Shown: one piece after another, positions 1 through 7,644 of the stretch
Position numbering within the stretch: the first letter of the stretch is position 1
Layout: every line of letters begins with the position of its first letter
Source of the DNA: Micromonospora costi
GTDB lineage: Bacteria > Actinomycetota > Actinomycetes > Mycobacteriales > Micromonosporaceae
DNA length: 64,000 bases
Assembly: GCF_003626655.1 (NCBI RefSeq)
Contig: NZ_RBAN01000001.1
Span: 2,232,001-2,296,000 of the forward strand
Direction: 5' to 3'
Notes under the pieces: generated by a model
Told to the model about the DNA's origin: nothing
The model's database searches: none
What the model saw: only the letters and a program-made list of their open reading frames with translations
Program-made: the position numbers and the translations under genes

Positions 1-1290
1 ACGGGCGATCACCATGCCCGCGGCCGTCTGCGCCGCGAGCGCGACGACAAGGAAGCCGATCGGCACGGTCCAGCCGCCGGTGGCCTGGTAGAGGATGCCG
101 ACCAGCAGAGGGCCGACGGCCGCGATCAGGTAGCCGGCGCCCTGGGTGAACGCGGAGAGGGCCACCGTGCCCTCCGTGGTCCGCGCCCGCATGCCGATGA
201 CGGCCAGGGCCAGCGGGAAGGCGCTCTGCCCGATCGCCAGCAGCACCACCCACAGCAGCGCCCCGCGGTGCGGCGCCACCACGATCCCGAGGTAGGCGAT
301 CGCCATCGCGGCGGAGAGCGTCAGCATCAGCGGGCGCAGCGAGCGGAGCCGGCCGGCGTACGTCGGCATGAGCAGCGCGATCGGCACGCCCAGCGCGGTC
401 ACACCGGCGAGCAGCAGACCGGCCTGCTCCGGCGCGAACCCGGCGTCCCGGAAGAGCTGGGCGAGCCAGCCCATGATCGCGTACGCGCTGAGCGACTGGG
501 TCCCGAAGTAGATCGCCATGGCCCAGCCGAGCCGGGTCCGCGCCGGGCGGATCCGTGCCGGGGCGGACCCGGCCGCCGTCGCGGTGCCGGCCCGCCGGGC
601 CGCGCCGCCCCGCAGCGCCAGCGGCAGCCACGGGAGTACGGCCACCGCGGCCAGCCCGGCCCACACAGCGAGCCCGGCCCGCCAGGAGCCGAGCAGGTGG
701 GCGATCGGCACGGTCGTGGCGGCGGCGGCCGCCGCGCCGGTGGTGAGCGTCATCGAGTACGCCCCCGTGACCAGCCCGATCCGGTGCGGGAAGTACTGCT
801 TGACCAGCAGCGGCAGCAGGACGTTCGCCACCGCGACCCCGGCCAGCGCCACGGCGCTGCCGGCGAAGAAGACCACCGTGGAGCCGGTGCCGACCCGGAG
901 CAGCTGCCCGGCGGCGAGCAGGACCATCGCCACCACCAGCAGGCGGGCGGGCGGGTTCCGGCGGACCAGCCGGGGGGTGAGCGCGCCGAACACGCCGAAG
1001 GCGACGGCGGGCAGGGTGGTGATGACGCCGGCCATCGCCCCGGAGAGGCCCATGCCGTCGCGGACCTCGTCCAGCAGGGCGCCGAGGCTCGTGATGGCGG
1101 CGCGCAGGTTGAGCGCCACGAGCAGCATGCCGACCAGCACCAGGGCGGCGCCGGCCACCGGGCTCGACGGGCTGGTCGCAGACGCGCCCGGGCCGGCTGG
1201 AGCTGAGCCCGGGCGGGCCGGAGCTGACCCTGGGTCGGCCGCTGGAGGAACGAGCGTGGGGTCAGCGGTGCCCGTGGGTGGCGGAGTCAT
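1..1290 (-). CDS. MFS transporter, CynX/NimT type (3' end outside window)
   Basis: The reading frame is open from an ATG at 1290 to the left edge, giving about 430 residues without a stop, so the last part of the C-terminus is missing. After a disordered Pro/Ala/Gly-rich head of about 45 residues come around twelve hydrophobic segments in two halves joined by a charged loop near residue 240, the layout of the major facilitator superfamily. Phrases such as LNLRAAITSLG and GMGLSGAMAGVITTLP near the first two helices match the CynX/NimT (cyanate or nitroimidazole) branch. The substrate cannot be read from sequence. It is divergently transcribed from the FadR-type regulator at 1341 with only 50 bp between the starts, so that regulator is the likely controller. 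Confidence 0.9.
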   Translation of the reverse strand, partial: MTPPPTGTADPTLVPPAADPGSAPARPGSAPAGPGASATSPSSPVAGAALVLVGMLLVALNLRAAITSLGALLDEVRDGMGLSGAMAGVITTLPAVAFGVFGALTPRLVRRNPPARLLVVAMVLLAAGQLLRVGTGSTVVFFAGSAVALAGVAVANVLLPLLVKQYFPHRIGLVTGAYSMTLTTGAAAAAATTVPIAHLLGSWRAGLAVWAGLAAVAVLPWLPLALRGGAARRAGTATAAGSAPARIRPARTRLGWAMAIYFGTQSLSAYAIMGWLAQLFRDAGFAPEQAGLLLAGVTALGVPIALLMPTYAGRLRSLRPLMLTLSAAMAIAYLGIVVAPHRGALLWVVLLAIGQSAFPLALAVIGMRARTTEGTVALSAFTQGAGYLIAAVGPLLVGILYQATGGWTVPIGFLVVALAAQTAAGMVIAR

Positions 1291-1340
1291 ACCGTCGAAC
1301 CTACAATCATGGGATGAATTTGGGGCCGGTGATGTAACCA

Positions 1341-2024
1341 GTGCCACGATCGGCAGATTCCCCACCCGTGCCCCCGCGCGGCCAGCGGATACGCGAGACG
1401 ATCGCCCAGCTCAGGGAGCGGATCCTGGCCGGCGAGTGGCCCGTCGGCAGCCGCATCCCCACCGAGCCGCAGTTGGTCGCCGCGCTCGGGGTCGGGCGCA
1501 ACACCGTCCGGGAGGCGGTCCGGGCGCTCCAGCACGCCGGGGTGCTCGAGTGCCGTCAGGGCTCCGGGACGTACGTGGTGTCGACCGACGAGCTGGCCCC
1601 CGTCGTGGCCCGCCGGCTCACCGACGACCGGATGACCGAGGTGATCGAGGTACGCCGCGCCTTCGAGGTGGAGGCGGCCCGACTCGCCGCGCTCCGGCGT
1701 ACGCCCGAGGACCTGGCCGCCCTCGACGACGCGCTCGCGGCCCGCGAGGCGGCGTGGCGCGGCGGCCGTGCCGAGGAGTTCGTCGAGGCCGACCTCGTCC
1801 TGCACCGGGCGGTGGTCGCCGCCGCGCACAATCCCATGCTCGCCGAGCTGTACGCCTCGGTCGGCACCGCCCTGCGCAGCAGCCTCGCCCAGGCCATGGG
1901 TGGGGCCCTGACGCCGGAGCGGCACGTCGACCACTCGCGGATGGTGGACGCGATCCGGGCCGGCGATCCGGAGCGGGCGGCCCGTGAGGCCGGGGCTTTC
2001 CTGGAGCCGCCGGCCGGGGCATAG
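1341..2024 (+). CDS. GntR family regulator, FadR subfamily
   Basis: A 227-residue protein starting with GTG. Residues about 15-80 form a GntR winged helix (IRETIAQLRERILAGEWPVG, then GVGRNTVREAVRALQHAGVLE, then QGSGTYV). The rest is a helical FCD effector domain with the usual metal/ligand pattern (DLVLHRAVVAAAHN, and a late DHSRMVDAIRAGD). The length is normal for the subfamily. These proteins usually repress neighbouring catabolic or transport genes until a small carboxylic acid binds. The divergent MFS gene is the obvious target. The effector is unknown. Confidence 0.93.
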   Translation: MPRSADSPPVPPRGQRIRETIAQLRERILAGEWPVGSRIPTEPQLVAALGVGRNTVREAVRALQHAGVLECRQGSGTYVVSTDELAPVVARRLTDDRMTEVIEVRRAFEVEAARLAALRRTPEDLAALDDALAAREAAWRGGRAEEFVEADLVLHRAVVAAAHNPMLAELYASVGTALRSSLAQAMGGALTPERHVDHSRMVDAIRAGDPERAAREAGAFLEPPAGA

Positions 2025-2063
2025 GTTGTCCCGGACGGAAAACCGGACAGCACGGGAGTGCGG

Positions 2064-2525
2064 ATGCTCAAGGGCTTCAAAGACTTCATCATGCGCGGAA
2101 ACGTCGTCGACCTGGCGGTCGGCGTCGTCATCGGTGCCGCGTTCACCGGCGTGGTCACCGCCTTCACCAACTCGTTCCTGAAGCCGATCATCAAGTTCGT
2201 GGGCGGCGGCGAGGATCAGTTCGCCGGGGCCTGGGAGATCAGCAAGGGCAACCTCGTGACCTGGGCCGATTTCCTCAATGCCCTGATCACGTTCCTGCTG
2301 ACCGCCGCGGTGCTCTACTTCCTCGTGGTGTTCCCCATGAACAAGCTGGCCGAGCGGCGGCGCCGGGGCGAGGAGCCGCCGCCGGCGGCGCCCAGCGAGG
2401 AGATCAAGCTGCTCACCGAGATCCGAGACGCGCTGGTCGCAGCCGGTCACCGGACGCCCGGCCAGCAGCGCGGAGCGCTCGACGACGTGCTCGGACGGCG
2501 GAACGAACCCCCCATGCCGCGCTGA
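2064..2525 (+). CDS. mscL: Large-conductance mechanosensitive channel MscL
   Basis: A 153-residue membrane protein. It opens with MLKGFKDFIMRGNVVDLAVG, the nearly invariant N-terminal helix and first transmembrane segment of MscL. A periplasmic loop, a second hydrophobic segment (LITFLLTAAVLYFLVVFPMN) and a charged cytoplasmic helix (EEIKLLTEIRDAL) follow. The C-terminal tail is about 20 residues longer than in Escherichia coli MscL, as is common in actinomycetes. ATG at 2064 is chosen over an upstream in-frame GTG (2058) because a GGGAG motif lies 5 bases ahead of it. The channel releases solutes on hypo-osmotic shock. A hairpin terminator follows at 2544. Confidence 0.95.
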   Translation: MLKGFKDFIMRGNVVDLAVGVVIGAAFTGVVTAFTNSFLKPIIKFVGGGEDQFAGAWEISKGNLVTWADFLNALITFLLTAAVLYFLVVFPMNKLAERRRRGEEPPPAAPSEEIKLLTEIRDALVAAGHRTPGQQRGALDDVLGRRNEPPMPR

Positions 2526-2543
2526 ACCCGGCAACGGCACACC

Positions 2544-2570
2544 GGCCCCTGTGGGATTCCCGCAGGGGCC
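2544..2570 (+). terminator. Terminator hairpin after mscL
   Basis: GGCCCCTGTGGG pairs with CCCGCAGGGGCC across a 3-base loop (one G-T pair), giving a 12-bp stem 18 bases after the mscL stop. There is no clear T-run, which is usual for GC-rich actinomycetes. Confidence 0.7.
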
Positions 2571-2606
2571 GCACATTCTCGTACGTGTGTTCGATAGAGT
2601 CCGCGC

Positions 2607-2861
2607 ATGGAGCAGCGAAAGCACTGGTGGAACGGGAAATGGGGGCGGCTGGCGCGGCGGGACGTGTTCCTGCGCGTCGACGCCGACCGGTGGCACGTCG
2701 AGCAGCGGGCCGGCGGCGCCGAGGGGATCTCCCGTTTCTACGAGTACGGCAGTGCGGACGAGGCCGAGGAGACGGTCCGGGCGTTGCTCGAAGGCACCGA
2801 CACCTGGCGGGAGCTATCGCCCCGGCCGCCCGGCGGGCGGTGGGACCGGGACGGCGTTTAG
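2607..2861 (+). CDS. Small conserved-type hypothetical protein
   Basis: An 84-residue soluble protein beginning MEQRKHWWNGKWGRLARRD and ending in a Pro/Gly-rich tail. It is rich in Trp, Arg and Glu, with no signal peptide or membrane segment. The run VFLRVDADRWHVEQRAGG followed by FYEYGSADEAEETVRALLEG suggests a compact beta-strand/helix fold. I do not recognise a named family. Codon bias fits a real gene, and it sits alone between the mscL terminator and the next gene. Confidence 0.7.
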   Translation: MEQRKHWWNGKWGRLARRDVFLRVDADRWHVEQRAGGAEGISRFYEYGSADEAEETVRALLEGTDTWRELSPRPPGGRWDRDGV

Positions 2862-2890
2862 CGGCGAGCCACCCCGGGAACCGGCGCTGA

Positions 2891-3262
2891 ATGGAGCAGA
2901 AGGGCAACCAGCAGGCGACCATCTCCCGGATCACCACCGGCATGCCGGTGATCGATGCCGACGGTACCGAGGTCGGCACGGTGGATCTCGTCCAGCGGGG
3001 TGACCCGAACGCGGTGACCGTGCAGACGCCGACGACCGACCCGGGCAGCAGCCTCGACGAGCTGATCGAGTCGACCGCGGTCGAGGAACCGGACGTGCCG
3101 GCCGACGTCGCGGCCCGGCTCCTGCACGGCGGGTACCTGAAGGTCACCACCGAGTTGAGCGACACCGGCGCGGTCTACGTACCGGCCGACTGGATCGCCA
3201 CGGTCACCGACGGCCAGGTACGCCTGGACGTACCGGTCAGCGACCTACCCGAGGAGGAGTAA
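2891..3262 (+). CDS. PRC-barrel-like (DUF2171-type) small protein
   Basis: A 123-residue acidic protein. Residues about 13-40 read ITTGMPVIDADGTEVGTVD, the opening strands of PRC-barrel or DUF2171 proteins, where G-x-V-x-x-x-D-G-x-x-V/I-G-x-V is typical. A middle acidic helix (SSLDELIESTAVEEPDVPAD) and a second set of strands (GYLKVTTELSDTGAVYVPAD) follow. Proteins of this kind often act in stress or RNA-related contexts, but no specific role can be given. ATG at 2891 lies 29 bp after the preceding gene, so the two small genes may be co-transcribed. Confidence 0.75.
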   Translation: MEQKGNQQATISRITTGMPVIDADGTEVGTVDLVQRGDPNAVTVQTPTTDPGSSLDELIESTAVEEPDVPADVAARLLHGGYLKVTTELSDTGAVYVPADWIATVTDGQVRLDVPVSDLPEEE

Positions 3263-3292
3263 CCCCGCCCTCCCCGTGACCCCGCCCCGTCC

Positions 3293-3364
3293 GACGGAAG
3301 CCCGGTCGATGGGAGCCCCGGCCGACGGAAGCCCCGGCCGACGGAAGCCCGGTCGATGGGAGCC
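3293..3364. repeat. Five imperfect 15-16 bp tandem units
   Basis: Units alternate between GACGGAAGCCCCGGCC-like and GATGGGAGCCCCGGCC-like versions, five in a row, starting 30 bp after the stop of the PRC-like gene. The array is non-coding on both strands as far as I can tell. Slippage expansion is the likely origin. Confidence 0.75.
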
Positions 3365-3462
3365 GTGACACGGGGATTCCCGGCCGGGCGGGCCACGGCA
3401 GCGGTGCCGGGCCGGGTCCCCGGCATCTGCGCCAGCCGTGACCGCAACCCGTCATCGCGGAG

Positions 3463-3715
3463 ACTGTCGAGCTGCCCCATTTCTGGGGCAGTTCGCCATC
3501 GCATCCTCACGCCGTACCCCCCCACCCCGCCGATCATGCAGTTATGGTTGGCGATTAGTTGCTGTATAGCCCTTTTATCCACCACCACAACTGCATGATC
3601 GGCGGGGTCGGGAGGCAAGGGCGGGGCTGGGCTGGCGTGCGGCACCATGCCCACGCCTCACGAACGCCGAGCGGGCTCTGGGTTGCGTGCCCCAGATCTG
3701 GGGCAGCTCGACAGT
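3463..3715. repeat. 253-bp nested inverted-repeat element (non-coding)
   Basis: The outer arms at 3463-3490 and 3688-3715 are 28 bp and match at 26 positions when one is reverse-complemented. Each begins ACTGTCGAGCTGCCCCA and is itself palindromic (TGCCCCAGATCTGGGGCA on the right). Inside lies a second, independent inverted repeat at 3525-3607. The element fills most of the gap between the PRC-like gene and the stop of the BenE-like gene. It has no convincing reading frame. It resembles a MITE or a REP/BIME-type element, but I found no target-site duplication. Confidence 0.7.
3525..3607. repeat. Inner palindrome of the nested element
   Basis: The left arm CCCCGCCGATCATGCAGTT (3525-3543) and its reverse complement at 3589-3607 are identical over 19 bp, with weaker pairing further in. 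The centre is unusually AT-rich for this genome (ATAGCCCTTTTATCC). The GATCATGnAGTT core resembles the arm of the 61-bp repeats at 11117 and 62716. Confidence 0.75.
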
Positions 3716-3817
3716 GCGCAGAGACCGGACCCGGTCGCCCGGTCGCCCGGTCGGACCACGTAGGTCACTGGGCCTGAGGTAGCCGCACCGGTCACGACTT
3801 GGTTTCGGCGAGGCGGG

Positions 3818-5113
3818 TCAGCGTCGGCTCAGCAGCGACGAGTCCGGGTCCGACGTGGACCCGGACGGCCCCGCGGACCCAGCAGGCCCCGTAGACCCTG
3901 CCGGACCCGCGGACTCGGTGGCCTCGGTGGGCCCGGGCTCGGTGGGGCCACGGGAGGCGGTGGTTCGGCGGCGGAAGAGCAGGAGCATCAGGCAGCCCGC
4001 GACCAGTCCCCAGAAGGCGCCGCCCACGCCCACGAGGGTCACCCCGGAGGCGGTGACCACGAACGTCACCACGGCTGCCTCGCGTCCCTCCGGCTCGGTC
4101 ACCGCCGAGGCGAGCGCGGTGGCCAGCGCCCCGAGCAACGCCAGCCCGGCGACCGCCTCGATCAGCACGGGTGGCGCGGTCGTCACCAGCGCGGTGGCCA
4201 CCCCGGCGCCCAGCCCGAGCAGTGCGAGCCCGCCACCGGCGGTCACCGAGGCGATCCACCGGCGGTCCGGGTCGGGGTGCGCGTCCGGGCCGGCCGCCAG
4301 GGCGGCGGTGATCGCCGCGAGGTTCACCCCGTGCCCGCCGGCCGGTGCGGCCAGCAGAGCGGCCAGCCCGGTGGCGCGCAGCGCGGCGCCGAACGGCGGC
4401 CGGTAGCCGTAGTTCACGAGCACCGCCATTCCGGGCACGTTCTGCGCGGCCATGGTGACCAGGAACAGCGGCAGCGCCACCCCCACGAGGGCGGACACGT
4501 TCCAGGCCGGCGCGGTCAGCTCGACCGACGGTCGCAGCCCGACCGCGCCCAGACCCGTGCCGCGGGCGGTCACGGCGATCGCCACCACCGCGACCACCAG
4601 GGCGCCGGGCACCGCCCAGCGTCGGGCGTACCGGTGCAGCAGCAGCCAGGCGACGACCACCGGGCCGGCCAGCCGGGGCACCTCGACGAGGGCGCGTACC
4701 GGCGCCGTGCACAGTGGCAGCAGCACACCGGCGAGCATCGCGCCGGCGACCGGCTTCGGGATGGCCGCCACCGCCCGGCCGAGCGGCGGGATGAGGCCGG
4801 CCGCCACGATCAGCAAACCGGAGACGAGGAACGCGCCGACGGCGACCGGCCAGCCGCCGGGCACCGGGCCGGTCGCCACAAGGAGCGCCGCACCCGGCGT
4901 GGACCAGGCGACGCTCATCGGCAGCCGGTGGCGCAGCCCCAGCCAGGCGGCGGCGAGCCCGGACGCCACGCAGAGCGCCAGCAACCCTGAGGCGGCCTGC
5001 CCGGCGTCCGCCCCGGCGGCGCGCAGCCCCGCGAGGACGACCGTGAACGAGCTCGCGAAACCGACCAGCGCGGTCACCACGCCAGCCAGCACCGGCTGGA
5101 CACGTCCCGCCAA
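3818..5113 (-). CDS. BenE family transporter (benzoate/H+ symporter-like)
   Basis: A 431-residue integral membrane protein with about twelve hydrophobic segments and no signal peptide. The segment VAGAMLAGVLLPLC and the later QNVPGMAVLVNYGYRPP are diagnostic of the BenE family, as is AAPAGGHGVNLAAITAAL. The last 50 residues are a low-complexity Pro/Gly/Ser/Thr tail that looks cytoplasmic and dispensable. BenE proteins import benzoate or related aromatic acids by proton symport, but the substrate here is not established: no aromatic degradation genes are nearby. It is divergent from the XRE-cupin regulator, with a small dyad between them. Confidence 0.92.
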   Translation of the reverse strand: MAGRVQPVLAGVVTALVGFASSFTVVLAGLRAAGADAGQAASGLLALCVASGLAAAWLGLRHRLPMSVAWSTPGAALLVATGPVPGGWPVAVGAFLVSGLLIVAAGLIPPLGRAVAAIPKPVAGAMLAGVLLPLCTAPVRALVEVPRLAGPVVVAWLLLHRYARRWAVPGALVVAVVAIAVTARGTGLGAVGLRPSVELTAPAWNVSALVGVALPLFLVTMAAQNVPGMAVLVNYGYRPPFGAALRATGLAALLAAPAGGHGVNLAAITAALAAGPDAHPDPDRRWIASVTAGGGLALLGLGAGVATALVTTAPPVLIEAVAGLALLGALATALASAVTEPEGREAAVVTFVVTASGVTLVGVGGAFWGLVAGCLMLLLFRRRTTASRGPTEPGPTEATESAGPAGSTGPAGSAGPSGSTSDPDSSLLSRR

Positions 5114-5136
5114 CGCACACCTCCCAGGCCGGGCCC

Positions 5137-5152
5137 GTTCCGTTTACGGAAC
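5137..5152. promoter_or_regulatory. Candidate operator between benE-like and xre-cupin genes
   Basis: GTTCCGT-TT-ACGGAAC is a perfect 7-bp dyad with a 2-base centre. It lies 24 bp from each of the two divergent start codons. A second weaker dyad, ATGGT...ACCAT, lies at 5154-5170. Position and symmetry fit binding by the neighbouring XRE regulator; this is inference. Confidence 0.5.
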
Positions 5153-5176
5153 GATGGTCTGTAGCACCATAGCGGG

Positions 5177-5734
5177 GTGCCCCAGCCGCCACCAGACCGC
5201 CGCCCCCTCGACGCCGACCCCGCCATGATCGGCGCCCGGGTACGCGGCCTGCGCGAGGAGCGGGGAATCTCGCTCTCAGCCCTGGCCCGGCTCGCCGGCA
5301 TAGGCAAGGCGACCCTCTCCGGCCTGGAGAACGGCACCCGCAACCCGACGATCGAGACGCTCTACGCGGTCACCGCCCAGCTCGGCGTGCCGCTGGCCAC
5401 GGTGCTCGCCGAGCCGGCCGCCACGCCGACCGTGCACGGCGCCGCGGTGCACGCCACCCTGCTCGAGGTGTTCGCGGACGCCGACGCCACCTACGAGCTG
5501 TACCGGATGCGGGTCGCCCCCGGCCCGGGGCAGCTCTCCCCGGCGCACCAGCCCGGTGTCACCGAGCACATCACGGTGTTCTCCGGTGTGCTGCGCGCCG
5601 GGCCCGTGGACGCTCCGGCGACCGCCGCGGCGGGCGGGTACCTGCGCTGGACGTCGGACGTGCCGCACAGCTACACGGCGGTCGGCGACGAGGAGGTCGC
5701 CGCCAGCCTGCTGCTGCGCTACCCGCGCGCCTGA
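5177..5734 (+). CDS. XRE family regulator with C-terminal cupin domain
   Basis: A 185-residue protein with a GTG start. Residues about 16-72 are a Cro/C1-type helix-turn-helix (IGARVRGLREERGISLSALA, then GIGKATLSGLENGTRNPTIETLYAV). Residues about 95-183 form a small beta-barrel cupin containing VTEHITVFSGVLRAGP and a late SDVPHSYTAVGDEE strand. This HTH-cupin layout is common in regulators of small-molecule transport. The divergent BenE-like gene, with a dyad in the 63-bp gap, is the likely target. Convergence with the LuxR-type gene downstream leaves only 36 bp, containing a weak 6-bp stem. Confidence 0.92.
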   Translation: MPQPPPDRRPLDADPAMIGARVRGLREERGISLSALARLAGIGKATLSGLENGTRNPTIETLYAVTAQLGVPLATVLAEPAATPTVHGAAVHATLLEVFADADATYELYRMRVAPGPGQLSPAHQPGVTEHITVFSGVLRAGPVDAPATAAAGGYLRWTSDVPHSYTAVGDEEVAASLLLRYPRA

Positions 5735-5770
5735 CGAGAGCGGCGGAGCGCCGACCGCCGCCGGGGACGG

Positions 5771-6859
5771 TCAGCCGTCGACGGGCGCGGGCGTCGCGAG
5801 CCGATGCCGTACGGCCCAGAGCGCGACCTCCGTCCGGGACGACGAGCCGGTCTTGCGCAGCAGATTCGACACGTGCACGGTGACCGTCCGCACCGAGATG
5901 CCGAGCGCCTTCGCGGCCTGTTTGTTCGACATGCCGGCGACCAGGCAGCCGAGCACCTCGATCTCGCGGCCCGTCAGTTCCGCCTCCACCGGACCGGACT
6001 CCGCCGTTCGTGACGACGACCCCCGTGACGACGACCCAGGCAGTGGCGACACCGCAGTCCGTGACGACACCGCCGGCCGGGGTGCCGGCGCCGGCCGGAG
6101 CAGCGACTCGGGACCCTGGCCGGAGTGCGCGGCGAGCAGCTCGGTCAACGCGTACGGGTTGCCGCCGGTACGCCGCCAGACGGCGGTCACCAGCCGGGCG
6201 GGCGGGGGCGGCCCGCCGTACACCTGGGTCAGCACCTCGGCGACGTCGGCCGGGCGCAGCGGCCCGAGGTGCTGGCGGACGGCGCCGCGTACGCCGCAGA
6301 GCCGGGACAGCGCGCGGACCGCGAGGTCCGGTGCGAGCGCCTCCGCGGCGGGCCGGGTCGCCACCACCAGCAGGGCGGGCAGTTCGGCAGCGGTGGCCAG
6401 CTCGCCGATCAGGTTCAGGCTGGCCGGGTCGAGCGCGTGCAGGTCCTCCACCAGCAGGACGGCCGGCCCGGCGCCGACCAGCAGGCGGACGGTCCGCACG
6501 GCGAGACGCAGCAGGGCGCCCGGCGCGTACCGCTCGCGGGGCGCGGTGGGGTGCTGCGCCAGCCAGGCGAGCGCGTCCGGCGGAAGGTCGAGCCGGGCGG
6601 TGTCCCGCCCGCTGAGCACCGCGGCGAGCCAGTCGTAGGGGGCGGGGCTGTGCACCCGCGCCGTGCCGGAGAGCACCACGGCCGGGCGCGGGGCGAAGGC
6701 GTCCAGGGCGGCGGCGACCAGCAGACTCTTGCCGACGCCCGCGCCGCCGGTGATCACCGCGACGGTCGGTGCGGACCGCTTTCCGGCCACCACGGTGGAC
6801 CACGCCCGGTCGAGCTCAGCCAGCTCACGGGCGCGCCCGACCATGGACACCGGCATCAT
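5771..6859 (-). CDS. LuxR-type regulator with AAA/STAND ATPase domain (short form)
   Basis: A 362-residue protein. The P-loop GGAGVGKS is at residues 38-45, a Walker B-like strand (AVLLVEDLHALDP) near 130, and a LuxR/NarL helix-turn-helix at about 296-355 (ELTGREIEVLGCLVAGMSNK, then VRTVTVHVSNLL). LAL/MalT-type regulators with the same ends are normally near 900 residues. Here the central TPR-like region is missing and replaced by a Ser/Arg/Pro linker at about 250-290. The ORF is intact, so this is probably a natural compact form. It is transcribed divergently from the PP2C gene (62 bp between starts). Its signal and targets are unknown. Confidence 0.88.
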   Translation of the reverse strand: MMPVSMVGRARELAELDRAWSTVVAGKRSAPTVAVITGGAGVGKSLLVAAALDAFAPRPAVVLSGTARVHSPAPYDWLAAVLSGRDTARLDLPPDALAWLAQHPTAPRERYAPGALLRLAVRTVRLLVGAGPAVLLVEDLHALDPASLNLIGELATAAELPALLVVATRPAAEALAPDLAVRALSRLCGVRGAVRQHLGPLRPADVAEVLTQVYGGPPPPARLVTAVWRRTGGNPYALTELLAAHSGQGPESLLRPAPAPRPAVSSRTAVSPLPGSSSRGSSSRTAESGPVEAELTGREIEVLGCLVAGMSNKQAAKALGISVRTVTVHVSNLLRKTGSSSRTEVALWAVRHRLATPAPVDG

Positions 6860-6921
6860 TCCCCAACCCTACGCAGTAGTGCGTAGAGACGCGGGTGGGG
6901 TGTTCTTGGCAAGCTAGTCGC

Positions 6922-7644
6922 ATGACGTTGATCCTCCGCTCGGCCATCCTCAACGACATCGGTCTGGTCCGGACCAACAACGAGGACTCCGCCCTCGCCG
7001 GTGACCGGCTGGTCGCCGTCGCCGACGGCATGGGCGGCCTGCCCGCGGGAGAGGTGGCGAGTGAGATCGTCATCCGGATCCTCGACGAGCTGACGCCGCC
7101 GACCGACCCGGACCCCGCCGCGGACGCGCTGCGCGCCGTCGTGAGCACCGCCAACCAGCGCATCCACGCCGCCATCACCGTCGACCCAGCGCGCGAGGGC
7201 ATGGGTACGACGCTGACCGCCGCGCTGCTGGCCGGCGACACGCTGGTCCTCGCGCAGGTCGGCGACTCCCGCTGCTACCTGCTGCGGGACACGAAGCTGA
7301 CCCAGCTCACCCGGGACGACACGTTCGTGCAGGCGCTGGTCGACCAGGGGGCGCTCACGCCCGAGCAGGCCCGCCACCATCCCCAACGATCCCTGGTGAC
7401 CCGCGCCGTGCAGGGCGCGGACAGCACGCCGACGATCGGCACGCTCACCGTCCAGGCCGGTGACCGGCTGCTCCTGTGCAGCGACGGCCTCTCCGACTAC
7501 GTGGAGGACGAGGCGATCGCGGTGACCCTCGGCGCGTACGGCGACCGGCAGCTGTGCGGCGAGCAGCTCGTCAAGCTCGCCCACCAGGCCGGCGCGCCGG
7601 ACAACGTGACCGTGGTCGTCTCCGACGTCACCCTGGTGGCGTGA
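6922..7644 (+). CDS. PP2C family protein serine/threonine phosphatase
   Basis: A 240-residue soluble protein. The metal-binding motifs of PPM/PP2C phosphatases are all present: GLVRTNNEDS near residue 13, VAVADGMGG near 33, GMGTTLTAALL near 93, VGDSRCYLLRD near 112, LCSDGLSDYV near 190, and DNVTVVV near the end. It dephosphorylates Ser/Thr on proteins and is normally the counterpart of PknB-type kinases, but no kinase gene is in this window. ATG 6922 is preferred over an upstream in-frame start because the family sequence begins here. Its stop overlaps the start of the next gene. Confidence 0.95.
   Translation: MTLILRSAILNDIGLVRTNNEDSALAGDRLVAVADGMGGLPAGEVASEIVIRILDELTPPTDPDPAADALRAVVSTANQRIHAAITVDPAREGMGTTLTAALLAGDTLVLAQVGDSRCYLLRDTKLTQLTRDDTFVQALVDQGALTPEQARHHPQRSLVTRAVQGADSTPTIGTLTVQAGDRLLLCSDGLSDYVEDEAIAVTLGAYGDRQLCGEQLVKLAHQAGAPDNVTVVVSDVTLVA

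Noticed and set aside
3355..3600. Short plus-strand frames across the nested inverted repeat
   Set aside because: They run through the palindromes on both strands without codon bias, so they are unlikely to be coding.
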